Shown here one piece after another: positions 26,766 to 35,861 of a stretch of 64,000 nucleotides of DNA. The stretch covers positions 161,945 to 225,944 of the forward strand of contig NZ_SLWO01000001.1 in the NCBI RefSeq assembly GCF_004340665.1. The letters are read 5' to 3'. How positions within the stretch are numbered: the stretch's first letter is position 1; each line of letters starts with the position of its first letter. Both the position numbers and the translations under genes were made by a program. Under the pieces are notes generated by a model, which was not told the DNA's origin, did not search any database, and saw only the letters and a list, made by a program, of their open reading frames with translations. Origin of the DNA: Pedobacter psychrotolerans (GTDB lineage Bacteria; Bacteroidota; Bacteroidia; Sphingobacteriales; Sphingobacteriaceae).

Positions 26766-27811
26766 CAACTTACGAAGTTAGATGGGATGGTGGATGAGGG
26801 AAACTTCGTCAGTCTCATAATGTGCATCTTAACATTAATGTACTGTTTTAACACCCCGGTCTGCGACCATCCCTCTGAAAGAGGGGAATTACGATCGCCT
26901 TATTAAAGGAACTTATTTGCTTAGGTTTATCGTCTGAAACTAGCGAAGTTCTGCCACGCTTTTGGCCTTTGAAACTTCGCAAGTTAATGCTTCGACTTAC
27001 GAAGTTTCGGTGGGGATGGTGTGGAAGGAAAACTTCGTCAGTCTCAATGGATATCTTAGGTTTATCGTCTGAAACTGGCGAAGTTCTGCCACGCTGTTGG
27101 CCTTTCAAACTTCGCAAGTTAATGTTTGACTTACGAAGTTTCGGTGGGGATGGTGTGGAAGGAAAACTTCGTCAGTCTCAATGGATATCTTAACATTAAT
27201 GTACTATTTTAACACCCCGGTCTGCGACCACCCCTCTGAAAGAGGGGAATTACGATCGCCTTATTAAAGGAACTTATGTGCTTAAGTTTATCGTCTGAAA
27301 CTGGCGAAGTTCTGCCAGGCTTTTGGCTTTTGAAACTTCGCAAGTTAATGCTTCGACTTACGAAGTTTCGTTGGGATGGTGTGGAAGGAAAACTTCGTCA
27401 GTCTCAATGGATATCTTAACATTAATGTACTGTTTTAACACCCCGGTCTGCGACCACCCCTCTGAAAGAGGGGAATTACGATCGCCTTATTAAAGGAACT
27501 TATTTGCTTAGGTTTCTCGTCTGAAACTGGCGAAGTTCTGCCGGGCTTTTGGCTTTTGAAACTTCGCAAGTTGGTGTATTGACTTACGAAGTTTCGGTAG
27601 GATGGTGTGGAAGGGTAACTTCGTCAGTCTCATAATGTGTATCTTAACATTAATGTACTGTTTTAACACCCCGGTCTGCGACCACCCCTCTGAAAGAGGG
27701 GAATTACGATCGCCTTATTAAAGGAACTTATTTGCTTAGGTTTATCGTCTGAAACTGGCGAAGTTCTGCCACGCTTTTGGCCTTTGAAACTTCGCAAGTT
27801 AATGCTTCTAC
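26766..27811. repeat. 226-bp tandem repeat array between convergent genes
   Basis: Marked by AACACCCCGGTCTGCGACC at 26850, 27211, 27437 and 27665, giving a 226-228 bp unit, with one 361-bp step caused by an internal partial duplication at about 26930-27180. Each unit contains the hairpin CCCCTCTGAAAGAGGGG, the octamer CGATCGCC, and several CGAAGTTT/AACTTCG segments in both orientations. Short open frames in it are repeat-derived. The array reaches the ApbE stop codon. Confidence 0.93.
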
Positions 27812-28825
27812 TTAAAGCTTTTTCCTCCATTTTTTTATTATTTTATCATTGATGTTATCAGAATGAAAAACCTGGCCATCATCACTAAACATAATGCAGC
27901 TAAATTTTGGAAACTGATTGATAAACTTTAAACCTGCATCCTTCCCTAAAACCATTATAGAAGTACTAAAACCATTTGCAAGTTCGGCATCTGGTCCGAA
28001 GACGGTAACGCTGGTTAAACCTGTTGCAGGATAGCCGGTAACCGGATTGATGATATGTGCGTATCTTTTTCCATTGAAGACCACAAATTTTTCATAACTG
28101 CCTGAAGTAACTACAGCACCACTATTTAATGGGACTATAGCGTATAAACTATCTTTGTGAAAAGGATTGGTGATCCCAATAGTCCAATGTTTACCACATG
28201 GATTTTTACCCCAGGTACTCATATCTCCTGATCCATTAACAATTCCGGCTTTGATTCCTTTTTTAAGCATCATATTTCGGCAGCGATCAGCGGCATAACC
28301 TTCTCCAAGCGCACCAAAACCAATTTTCATTCCTTTTAGCTTGAGAAAAATGGTGGAGTTGACGCTATCCAGAATGATGTTTTTATAACCAACTTTTTCA
28401 ACTGATTTTTTGATGGCTTCAGCAGTAGGCATCTCCGTCATCGAGCCATCAAACTTCCAGATTCTATCCATTGCAGCAAAACTGATATCAAAAGCACCAC
28501 CCGTAATTTTTGATAGGTTTAAGGCTCTTTTGGTTAAATCAAAAACTTCTTGATCTACCTTAATGGGTTTGATGCCCGCATTGCTGTTTACTTGTGAAAT
28601 TTGCGAAGTAGGCTTCCAATCAGAGATGAGGTATTCAATTCTACTGATTTCCTGAATTACTGTATCAATATTGGCCTCAGCAGTTTGTGCATCTTTGGCA
28701 ACAATGGTAATCTCAAATTTACTTCCCATCAGTAGTGTTGTTCTTTTTCTTAATGTCTGTGCGACGGCAGCAAAATTTAACAACAAGAGGAAGGTAACCA
28801 GCTTAATTTTCAATGGGTGTTTCAT
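27812..28825 (-). CDS. apbE: FAD:protein FMN transferase (ApbE)
   Basis: 337 residues with a signal peptide to about VAQ, so it works in the periplasm. Family features: MGSKFEITIV, SRIEYLISDWKPTSQISQVN, GGAFDISFAAMDRIWKFDG, the FAD-site loop GALGEGYAADR, GIVNGSGDMSTWG, GKRYAHIINPVTGYPA and ELANGFSTSIMVLG. ApbE transfers FMN from FAD to Ser/Thr of target proteins. The obvious local target is the DUF2271 protein with its TGAS site. Its 3' end touches the 226-bp repeat array. A terminator separates it from the TonB receptor gene upstream on the same strand. Confidence 0.93.
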   Translation of the reverse strand: MKHPLKIKLVTFLLLLNFAAVAQTLRKRTTLLMGSKFEITIVAKDAQTAEANIDTVIQEISRIEYLISDWKPTSQISQVNSNAGIKPIKVDQEVFDLTKRALNLSKITGGAFDISFAAMDRIWKFDGSMTEMPTAEAIKKSVEKVGYKNIILDSVNSTIFLKLKGMKIGFGALGEGYAADRCRNMMLKKGIKAGIVNGSGDMSTWGKNPCGKHWTIGITNPFHKDSLYAIVPLNSGAVVTSGSYEKFVVFNGKRYAHIINPVTGYPATGLTSVTVFGPDAELANGFSTSIMVLGKDAGLKFINQFPKFSCIMFSDDGQVFHSDNINDKIIKKWRKKL

Positions 28826-28882
28826 TTGGTAAATTGATATTCAAATCTAGGAAAGCAATCTGTAAACCCTGTATCCAAAACA

Positions 28883-28920
28883 CAAAAAGGCCCCAAAGTA
28901 ATTTGCATACTTTGGGGCCT
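28883..28920 (-). terminator. Rho-independent terminator of the TonB receptor gene
   Basis: Perfect 13-bp stem AGGCCCCAAAGTA / TACTTTGGGGCCT with a 7-base loop, followed on the minus strand by five T's. It lies just after the receptor stop at 28942. Confidence 0.9.
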
Positions 28921-28941
28921 CTGGTATGATTTATCTATTGA

Positions 28942-31443
28942 TTAAAATTTATAAGATAATGTAGTCATGAACTGGCGTGGCGGAATAGGGTTCACACTGT
29001 AGTTTTCATGAACGAAATAATTTAACTCATTGGTAATGTTTGAAATTTTAGCAAGTAATGAAAGTTTTTTCCAACTGTAACCGGCAGAAAAATCGAAGGT
29101 AGTAAAGGCGCTTAATGGAATCAGCCTGCTGTAAGTCTGAATTTTAGAATCATTGTATCCGCCATTTCTTGCTCCGGTATAATAAGCTGAAGCACCTAAT
29201 TTCAAGCCTTTCACACTTCCTTCCTGAAAGGTGTAAAATAACGTTCCGTTTGCCGTATTCTTAGTAGAACCTACTAAACGCTGACCTTCAATAATTCCTC
29301 CCAAGGTAACGGTTCTGGTTGCATTGGGCTGAGCGGGTGTAGGCTCTGGAACGGTGTAAACTGTTTTGTCACGCGTTTGTGTATAGCGAATATAATTGTA
29401 ACTGTAGCCTGCAATAAAATTTAAACCTTTCACAATTGTACCTGTGATGTCGAGTTCTAAACCATCGCTTAACGTTTTACCATTAAGCTCTTTAATGTTT
29501 GCATCGCCATTTGGAGCGCCTTGGGCATTTAAAGGTGCCTGTTGTGCGAATTTATCATTTGCAATTCTGTATACAGTTAAATTAACGGAAAGTCTGCCTT
29601 TGAAAAGGTCATTTTTAATACCAGCTTCATATTGATCAACTGTTGATGGATCAAGAGGAGCAAAGTTAATATCGGTACCCGTATTCTGAATGAAGTTGCT
29701 GGCATAACTTGCATAAATTGAAGTTGTTTTTAAAGGCTGATAAATCAATCCAAATTTAGGTGTGAAAGCACTTTCTACTTTTGACTTGTTTAAGCTATTT
29801 ACACTAAGGGTTTGTACGCCAGAGGCGAGATTAGTTGAAACCGTTCTCGGTGTTTTTTGGAAGGTGTAACGCACTCCTGCTAACACTTTAAATTGATCGG
29901 TGATGGATACTAAATCCTGTGCAAAAGTTCCCATACGATACAATGGTGCAAAAGTTTGGGTGATCATGTTTGCGGCTGGCTCGATTCCTGATCCAAAATA
30001 AGTAGCTGGATCCAATAGATTAACATTTCCATAATTGAACGTAGCCAGGTTATTGTTAAAAGTGAAGCCACCGCTTGTGGTACGAGACTGGTCTGCATCT
30101 GCACCAACCAATAAGGTATGGGTAACACTTCCTGTTTTAAAGAAACCGTTCAGGTTAATTTGTTCATTATAGGTAAATTCCTTTGTTTTAGAACGGGTAA
30201 CGTTACGGGCTGCAAAACCATATGGAAGAGGATTGCTTGCCACTTTAGTGTCGGCAAACGGACGCTCGGCACTAAAGTAATTCCTGTTATATGATTGGAA
30301 ATTGGCTAAAACATTTAATTTCCAGTTATCACTAAACTTATGATTGATGTTTAATTGTGAAGTAGCTGTGTTTGTTTTGTTATAAGCCCATGGCGCATTT
30401 ACGAATGTGCCGCGACCAATATCAACGATTTGATTTTCAACCGTTCCAATTCCAAAATCGGGAGTCATGTCACTTTTTAAATAATCCCCTTGAAGCAAAA
30501 TATCTGTTTTATCACTGATTTTATAAAGCAGTGAAGGATTTACATAAATCCGGTTTGATTTTACAGAATTTCTGAAACTTGCCGCGTCTTCATAGGTGCC
30601 GATTAAGCGGAATGCCAGTTTTTTAGATATTGGTCCGTAAATATCAGCCGTAGGTTTGTACATATCATAACTTCCTGCACGCATAGATACTTCGCCACCA
30701 TACTCAAACTTAGGTTTTTTGGTCACCATATTAACCACTGCACCACCAGTTACGCCACCATAAAGCAAAGCAGCGCTTCCTTTTAATATTTCTACTGATT
30801 CTAAAGTACTGGTTTCAGGCATACCTCCGCTACTGGCACGAGAACCGTTTTTAAACACATTGTTGGTGCCTAAGCTATAACCACGGGCGAAAAAAGTCTC
30901 GCCACTTACTGATCCGCGATTTTCTCCATAAGCCACACCATTAACATTTTTAAGTACATCACTTAAACGGTTAGCTTGCTGATCTGTAATAACCTGATTG
31001 CCTATAATCTGTACAGCCTGCGGAAGATCCATCGGTGCGATGGCAATCTTGCCCAGGTTCACGGGTTTTTTATTGGGTGTTTTGTAACCATTTATGGCTA
31101 CCTCATCCAATTGTGAAGACGATTCGGCGATGGATAATGAAACTTCTGTATTTTCGCCAGCCACAACAGAAACATTTTTCTCTTGTGCAGAAACGCCAAT
31201 TGCTGAAATCTTTAATACGTAGTTTCCAGGTGAAACATTTTTTAGAGTGAAGTTTCCTTTTTCATCACTTTGTGTTGTTTTAGAAGTGTTTTTTAAGCCA
31301 ACACTTACAAAAGAAGCTGGATTACCGTCGCTGGTTTTAATAGCACCTGATACTGATCCATTTCTTGATTGTGCATAACTAATCCCTGTTAGAGAGACAA
31401 GAAGCAGTATCACATTAAAAAAACAGGTAAAAATTTTCTTCAT
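28942..31443 (-). CDS. TonB-dependent siderophore receptor
   Basis: 833 residues from the ATG at 31443, which opens the signal peptide MKKIFTCFFNVILLLVSLTG; a TTG/ATG further up would add ten charged residues. A carboxypeptidase-regulatory-like domain (NGSVSGAIKTSDGNPASFVS), then a plug (APMDLPQAVQIIGNQVITDQ, LSDVLKNVNGVAYGEN, ESVEILKGSAALLYGGVTGG), then a 22-strand barrel ending PPRQFMTTLSYKF. PMDLPQAVQIIG and GEN..FFARGY are typical of ferric-siderophore (FhuA/FpvA-like) receptors. Together with the PepSY reductase, DUF2271 and ApbE this suggests uptake and reduction of ferric siderophores. Confidence 0.92.
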   Translation of the reverse strand: MKKIFTCFFNVILLLVSLTGISYAQSRNGSVSGAIKTSDGNPASFVSVGLKNTSKTTQSDEKGNFTLKNVSPGNYVLKISAIGVSAQEKNVSVVAGENTEVSLSIAESSSQLDEVAINGYKTPNKKPVNLGKIAIAPMDLPQAVQIIGNQVITDQQANRLSDVLKNVNGVAYGENRGSVSGETFFARGYSLGTNNVFKNGSRASSGGMPETSTLESVEILKGSAALLYGGVTGGAVVNMVTKKPKFEYGGEVSMRAGSYDMYKPTADIYGPISKKLAFRLIGTYEDAASFRNSVKSNRIYVNPSLLYKISDKTDILLQGDYLKSDMTPDFGIGTVENQIVDIGRGTFVNAPWAYNKTNTATSQLNINHKFSDNWKLNVLANFQSYNRNYFSAERPFADTKVASNPLPYGFAARNVTRSKTKEFTYNEQINLNGFFKTGSVTHTLLVGADADQSRTTSGGFTFNNNLATFNYGNVNLLDPATYFGSGIEPAANMITQTFAPLYRMGTFAQDLVSITDQFKVLAGVRYTFQKTPRTVSTNLASGVQTLSVNSLNKSKVESAFTPKFGLIYQPLKTTSIYASYASNFIQNTGTDINFAPLDPSTVDQYEAGIKNDLFKGRLSVNLTVYRIANDKFAQQAPLNAQGAPNGDANIKELNGKTLSDGLELDITGTIVKGLNFIAGYSYNYIRYTQTRDKTVYTVPEPTPAQPNATRTVTLGGIIEGQRLVGSTKNTANGTLFYTFQEGSVKGLKLGASAYYTGARNGGYNDSKIQTYSRLIPLSAFTTFDFSAGYSWKKLSLLAKISNITNELNYFVHENYSVNPIPPRQFMTTLSYKF

Positions 31444-31599
31444 CTTATTTAGATTAATTCTTAAGTGTCGCAAAAGAAAGAAATTAAAATGAGATTAGAA
31501 ATTTATTTTTAATTATTCTAAATAATAATAGGTGTACATCACAAACAAGATGGCACGAAATGGAGAAAAACCGTTTCTTGTATGACGATCCTGCTTGGG

Positions 31600-31835
31600 G
31601 ATTGTCTTCCTGAACCCATGAAGAATCGTCTTCCTGAACTTGTTTCAGGATCTTATCGAAATAGTTGCTGAAATAAATTTACTCCGTAGCTTTCCGCTGC
31701 GCTACAGGTCTGCATGAAGATTCGCTTAGTGAATCCCTTCAAAAAATTCGTCATTGCGTCGTGCCGCTCACAATGACGAAATTAGCGTATGAAGTTTAGC
31801 TGGTGAGAAGCGAAACTTCGTCAGTATAAATTAAG
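31600..31835. repeat. Cluster of scattered repeat fragments
   Basis: The gap 31474-31843 holds no gene. It contains a copy of the 45-bp repeat (31634-31678, CTGAACTTGTTTCAG first), a piece resembling the TCATTGCG..CAATGACG family (about 31750-31785), and a piece of the CGAAGTTT family (about 31788-31825, GAAACTTCGTCAGT). Each matches arrays found elsewhere in the window. Confidence 0.7.
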
Positions 31836-31843
31836 TTAATGAA

Positions 31844-32503
31844 CTAATTCTTTTTACGCATTTTTTCCTGAGCGGCTTCTATAGATAAATCCTTATCCCA
31901 AATCACTTCAGACTGATACGTTTTTTTGAGAAGATTAATGTACTCATTCATCGGTAAGAGGCCCATTTCTTTCCTGCGCTGATCTAGATTTTGAACATCA
32001 TCAATAGGCCAGATGGTGACCATGTTACCTGTTTTAAGGGTTTGAGTACCATAAGATTGTTTTTTTCCACTTCTTAATTGCATTCTATCCTGTAAGGTTG
32101 CTAAATCACGTTTAGCAACGATGCCTTTGTTCGACTGTAACTTTAGAATAGGGAAATATTTCGCTATAAACGCTGTATCCGCGTGATCGATGACCAAAAA
32201 AATGGTATTATTCTCTATCTCATCAAGACCTTTAGGCCAACCACATTGATCCAGAAGCGATCCAATTAATAACTGATTTTGTTTATCACTAGCCTTCATT
32301 TCCAATGCAATCTTTTTCATTGCTTCCGGATCTTTTGTAGCCATTTCTTTAATAATCCTACTCCTGATTCCCTGATCAGCTTCGCGGATCATTTTAAGTT
32401 TCTCGCTAATGGCTTTGCGGTCATTGCATGTCAAATCCTGAGCATATAGTGTAGGAAAAGAAAGAAAGAGGAGTAAAAAGGGGATTAAAGTTTTCATTTT
32501 CAT
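31844..32503 (-). CDS. DUF6624-type secreted protein
   Basis: 219 residues; signal peptide to about LYAQ. Helical first half with DQGIRSRI, then GWPKGLDEIENNTIFLVIDH, MQLRSGKKQSYGTQ, WPIDDVQNLDQRRKEMGL and PMNEYI, the hallmark segments of DUF6624 proteins common in Bacteroidota. No biochemical role is established that I can name. Two nearby Mets (32503 and 32497) are both possible starts. Monocistronic. Confidence 0.8.
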   Translation of the reverse strand: MKMKTLIPFLLLFLSFPTLYAQDLTCNDRKAISEKLKMIREADQGIRSRIIKEMATKDPEAMKKIALEMKASDKQNQLLIGSLLDQCGWPKGLDEIENNTIFLVIDHADTAFIAKYFPILKLQSNKGIVAKRDLATLQDRMQLRSGKKQSYGTQTLKTGNMVTIWPIDDVQNLDQRRKEMGLLPMNEYINLLKKTYQSEVIWDKDLSIEAAQEKMRKKN

Positions 32504-32942
32504 GATTTAAATTGGTTTAGGTTTGATTGTGCTCTATTGAGCAACGTCAGCAAAATATAAAATCTTAATTAATGTACGAAAAACTTCGTATTTAATGTTG
32601 ATAAATTACAATATGGACTTCCGTCATAAGGGTAGAGGTTAAAAATTAATAAGCATTTGTTAGGTTTGATTAAATAATACCATAAGCAATACTGATGGCT
32701 TACCGCCTTATCTTGTTTTACTTATTTAGGAGACTTATACAAAAGTATTAGAAGTCGTTCTTTAAATAAATACCGTAATTCATCGTTTTTTTTCTACTGG
32801 TTTTTAGGTATTTTTCGCTGTATATGACCAAAATTGTGCTTGCTTACAAATTATGACTGATATTTACATATAAGCTTTGAGCCTTTTAAATCATTATTAT
32901 GTGGTTTGACTGATGCTCAATCCGGTTTACTGTTTTAAATCA
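32504..32942. other. AT-rich gap with nothing recognisable
   Basis: I see no gene, RNA or repeat family in these 439 bases. They hold the divergent promoter regions of the DUF6624 gene and the sensor kinase gene. TTTG-type elements occur, but none has the spacing needed for a firm promoter call. Confidence 0.5.
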
Positions 32943-34943
32943 ATGAAAAAATTATTTCTATTTATACTTTGCCTTTTAGGTGCTTCTCCGGTATTCTGTC
33001 AGCAACAGATTCCGCTCAATGAAAAACATTATCTGGATAGCCTGCAAAATATTCTGAAGACATCGGGGGCAGATAGCTCAAAAGCCAATGCTAATTTCTT
33101 ATTGGTAGATTACTGGAAATTTAAAGATACTCTAAAAAGCAAATCTTATCTCTTAGCCGGGAAGAAAATTGCAAAGAAAGATGCCTATTCAACTGCGCTT
33201 TCCTATTTCTATGAAGGACAATACTACTTTAACTGGGACAAAGCCAGGGCATCGGTAGCTTTCAAAAAAGCGGCAGATGCACTTGCTGTCTTTACTACAA
33301 AAAAGGCTTACGCCAGGCGGGCAGCAGCATGGTATAATTATGCGATAATGAATATGGACAAAGGGTATGGCTTTATCGCAAAAATTACACTTGAAAAGGC
33401 CATCCCTGATGCGGAAAAAACCGGAGATCCAACTCAGGTAGCTCAATATTATACACGTTTGGCCACCATTTTAATGAACAATTCGCAATTTGCCAAGGCC
33501 ACGCTTTATAATGAAAAAGCGATCAGCCTGCTGGAGAAAGCTAAAAAGGATAAAACCAGCCTGTTATTTGCTTACCTGGGTGGTGTTAGTATTTACTGTT
33601 ATGAAAATCGTGCTGAAAAGGCCAAAGTATTGTTAGATAAAGCATACCCACTGTTAAAGCCATTCCCTGAATCAGTGAATTATACGCTTTATTATTATAA
33701 TGAGACACTCTATTTTACTACTATCCAGTCCTTTAACAAAGCACTAGCCAGCATTGAAAAAGGCATTGTTCTGGTTAAAAAGTATCACCAAACTCAACTT
33801 TATCAGATGTTTTTATACAGTAAGTATGAGATTTTCGGGAAGCAAAAGGAATATAAAAAGGCCCGGCAAATTCTACTGGACATTATTAAAGAAGGCACTT
33901 TAACAGCTAGTATGATTGATAAGGCTACGATTTATGGTGAAGTAGCCAAAACCAGTGCTAAGTTAAATGATTATAAAGAAGCTTACACCTGGTTAAGCAA
34001 ATACCGTGTGGTGAATGATAGTGTTAACAGTGATCAAACAAATTTGAAGATCAATGAGTTGGAAACCAAATACAGGAGCGTTAAGAACCAGCAAAAAATA
34101 GCTTCGTTAGAGGCACAAAATAAGCAGGCACTGCTCAATGCCAGAAATAATCGCCTCTATAACCTGGTTCTTGGTTTAGGCTGCCTTTTTCTGTTGGTAT
34201 CATTGGTTTTTGTTGCTGTTATTGCCAGAAACCGATCAAAACTGGCAGAACAAAAAGAAATCAATTATCGTCAGCAGTTGAGTGAAATGGAACAGAAGCA
34301 GCAGCTTAAAGTAACAAAGGCTATGCTTGATGGCGAGGAGCACGAACGGGAGCGCGTAGCAAGAGATTTACATGATGGTTTGGGTGGAATGCTGGCTGGT
34401 GTAAAAATCGGATTATCTGGCTGGACCGATACTCAGCCCGGTGCTTCACAAGACAAAGACCTGCATCGAATTATTGGCCAGTTAGATACTTCCGTAAGTG
34501 AGCTTCGCAGAATTGCCCGGAACATGGTGCCAGAAACACTGCTTGATTTCGGACTCGAGGTTGCCTTAAAAGATCTCTGTGAATTCCATATGCGTGATGG
34601 TTTGCAGATTGCCTTTGAAGCCTTTAACATTGAAACCAGTATTCCGATTTCCACTCAGCTTCATATTTACAGGATTGTACAGGAATTGCTTTCGAATGCA
34701 ATTAAACATGCACGTGCATCCAGTATCATTTTACAATGCACGCAGGATGCGAAAGTTTTTCTGATTACATTCGAGGATAACGGCATTGGTTTTGATCGCA
34801 AGAAGCAGGAGCAAAGCAAGGGTATGGGCTTAAAAAGTATCAGAAACAGGGTAGACTTTTTTAATGGTCAGCTGGAAATTATTTCTGGTGTAGGGGAAGG
34901 CACAACAATAAACATTGAACTGAATATAGATGCTACAAAATAA
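32943..34943 (+). CDS. TPR-containing sensor histidine kinase (HisKA_3 type)
   Basis: 666 residues from the ATG at 32943 (signal peptide MKKLFLFILCLLGASPVF, CQQQ); an in-frame ATG at 32913 is less likely. A periplasmic TPR domain (about 30-380) precedes one TM helix (LYNLVLGLGCLFLLVSLVFV). Then a coiled coil and the NarL-class phosphoacceptor box ERERVARDLHDGLGGMLAG, whose His is the phosphorylation site. HATPase motifs follow: ELLSNAIKHARAS (N box), FEDNGIGFD (G1), GMGLKSIRNRV (G2). It overlaps the response-regulator gene by 14 bp. The signal sensed is unknown. Confidence 0.92.
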   Translation: MKKLFLFILCLLGASPVFCQQQIPLNEKHYLDSLQNILKTSGADSSKANANFLLVDYWKFKDTLKSKSYLLAGKKIAKKDAYSTALSYFYEGQYYFNWDKARASVAFKKAADALAVFTTKKAYARRAAAWYNYAIMNMDKGYGFIAKITLEKAIPDAEKTGDPTQVAQYYTRLATILMNNSQFAKATLYNEKAISLLEKAKKDKTSLLFAYLGGVSIYCYENRAEKAKVLLDKAYPLLKPFPESVNYTLYYYNETLYFTTIQSFNKALASIEKGIVLVKKYHQTQLYQMFLYSKYEIFGKQKEYKKARQILLDIIKEGTLTASMIDKATIYGEVAKTSAKLNDYKEAYTWLSKYRVVNDSVNSDQTNLKINELETKYRSVKNQQKIASLEAQNKQALLNARNNRLYNLVLGLGCLFLLVSLVFVAVIARNRSKLAEQKEINYRQQLSEMEQKQQLKVTKAMLDGEEHERERVARDLHDGLGGMLAGVKIGLSGWTDTQPGASQDKDLHRIIGQLDTSVSELRRIARNMVPETLLDFGLEVALKDLCEFHMRDGLQIAFEAFNIETSIPISTQLHIYRIVQELLSNAIKHARASSIILQCTQDAKVFLITFEDNGIGFDRKKQEQSKGMGLKSIRNRVDFFNGQLEIISGVGEGTTINIELNIDATK

Positions 34944-35565
34944 GTTACGAACAGTTATAGTTGATGATCACCCAATTGTGATTGAAGGACTAAAAAATCT
35001 ATTGAAAAACGAATCTAATATTGAACTGATTGGAGGCTTTCAAAATGGAGCAGATATCATGTTATATTTGGAATCGGGAAAGGTAGATTTGATTTTGCTT
35101 GACATTACACTACCGGATGTGAATGGCATGGATCTTTGCCTGAAGATCAAGAAAAAATATAGATCCACAATCGTTTTAATTTTAAGTAACCGAACGGAGC
35201 GGAGCATTGTGGTGCAAACTATTCAGAATGGTGCAAGTGGATATCTGCTTAAAAATAGTTCTCTGGATGAACTGAGACGTTGTATCGCCGAAGCGGTAAA
35301 TGGAAGCATTTGCTACAGTAAAGAAGTAACTGAAATTCTGAGTAGACCATCAAGAAATGAATTGCTCGCAGCACCAAGGCTAACCAAACGCGAAAAACAA
35401 ATTCTTGAACTGATTGCTCAGGGAAAAACCAGTCAGGCTATAGGCGAAGAATTATTTCTGAGTCCATTAACGATTGATACCCATCGGAAAAATCTGCTAC
35501 AGAAGTTTCAGGTTAAAAATGTGGCAGAATTAATCATGTCTGCCAATCAGCAAAATTTATTTTAA
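34930..35565 (+). CDS. NarL/LuxR-family response regulator
   Basis: 211 residues. Receiver domain with acidic pair Asp12-Asp13 (VIVDDHP), phosphoacceptor Asp58 (LLDITLPDVNG) and a conserved Ser/Lys end (LLKNSSLDEL). C-terminal LuxR HTH: LTKREKQILELIAQGKTSQA and LSPLTIDTHRKNLLQKFQV. Its start lies inside the kinase gene, so the two form a coupled two-component pair. The next gene, an MscS channel, begins 296 bp downstream on the same strand and could be a target, but nothing in the sequence proves it. Confidence 0.93.
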   Translation: MLQNKLRTVIVDDHPIVIEGLKNLLKNESNIELIGGFQNGADIMLYLESGKVDLILLDITLPDVNGMDLCLKIKKKYRSTIVLILSNRTERSIVVQTIQNGASGYLLKNSSLDELRRCIAEAVNGSICYSKEVTEILSRPSRNELLAAPRLTKREKQILELIAQGKTSQAIGEELFLSPLTIDTHRKNLLQKFQVKNVAELIMSANQQNLF

Positions 35566-35657
35566 GCTCGAAAATCGAATACATTCAAAATGTAGTGCGC
35601 AAATAGGGCAATTGATTGCGAAATGGTTGGTGAGCTATAGGAAATCCTTCATTGTGA

Positions 35658-35700
35658 GGAGGTAAAGCAGCTTGCCCCGACCTTTCGGGAAAGCAATCTA
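35658..35700. repeat. Degenerate relative of the AAGCAATCT repeat family
   Basis: The 296-bp gap before the MscS gene contains GAGGTAAAGCAGCTTGCCCC and ends in AAAGCAATCT, resembling the TCATTGCGAGG..GAAGCAATCTC units at 14996-15290. No gene is seen in the gap. Confidence 0.4.
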
Positions 35701-35861
35701 TTTTCACGAAACATTGGTGCACTACCTTCATGATATATTAGCCATAAGACCATGAGCTCCTATATTAAAATGCGAATCCCTTCGTTTATTAAACCAATTG
35801 AATTCGCTATGTTTGACTATTAAGTCACCAGACAGCATATTCCTTCACTTCCGTATTTCAA

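Noticed and set aside
26848..27193. Open frames of 74-89 codons in the 226-bp array
   Set aside because: Both are made of repeat units, including a duplicated KGQ(K/Q)RGRTS segment, and lie in non-coding array DNA.
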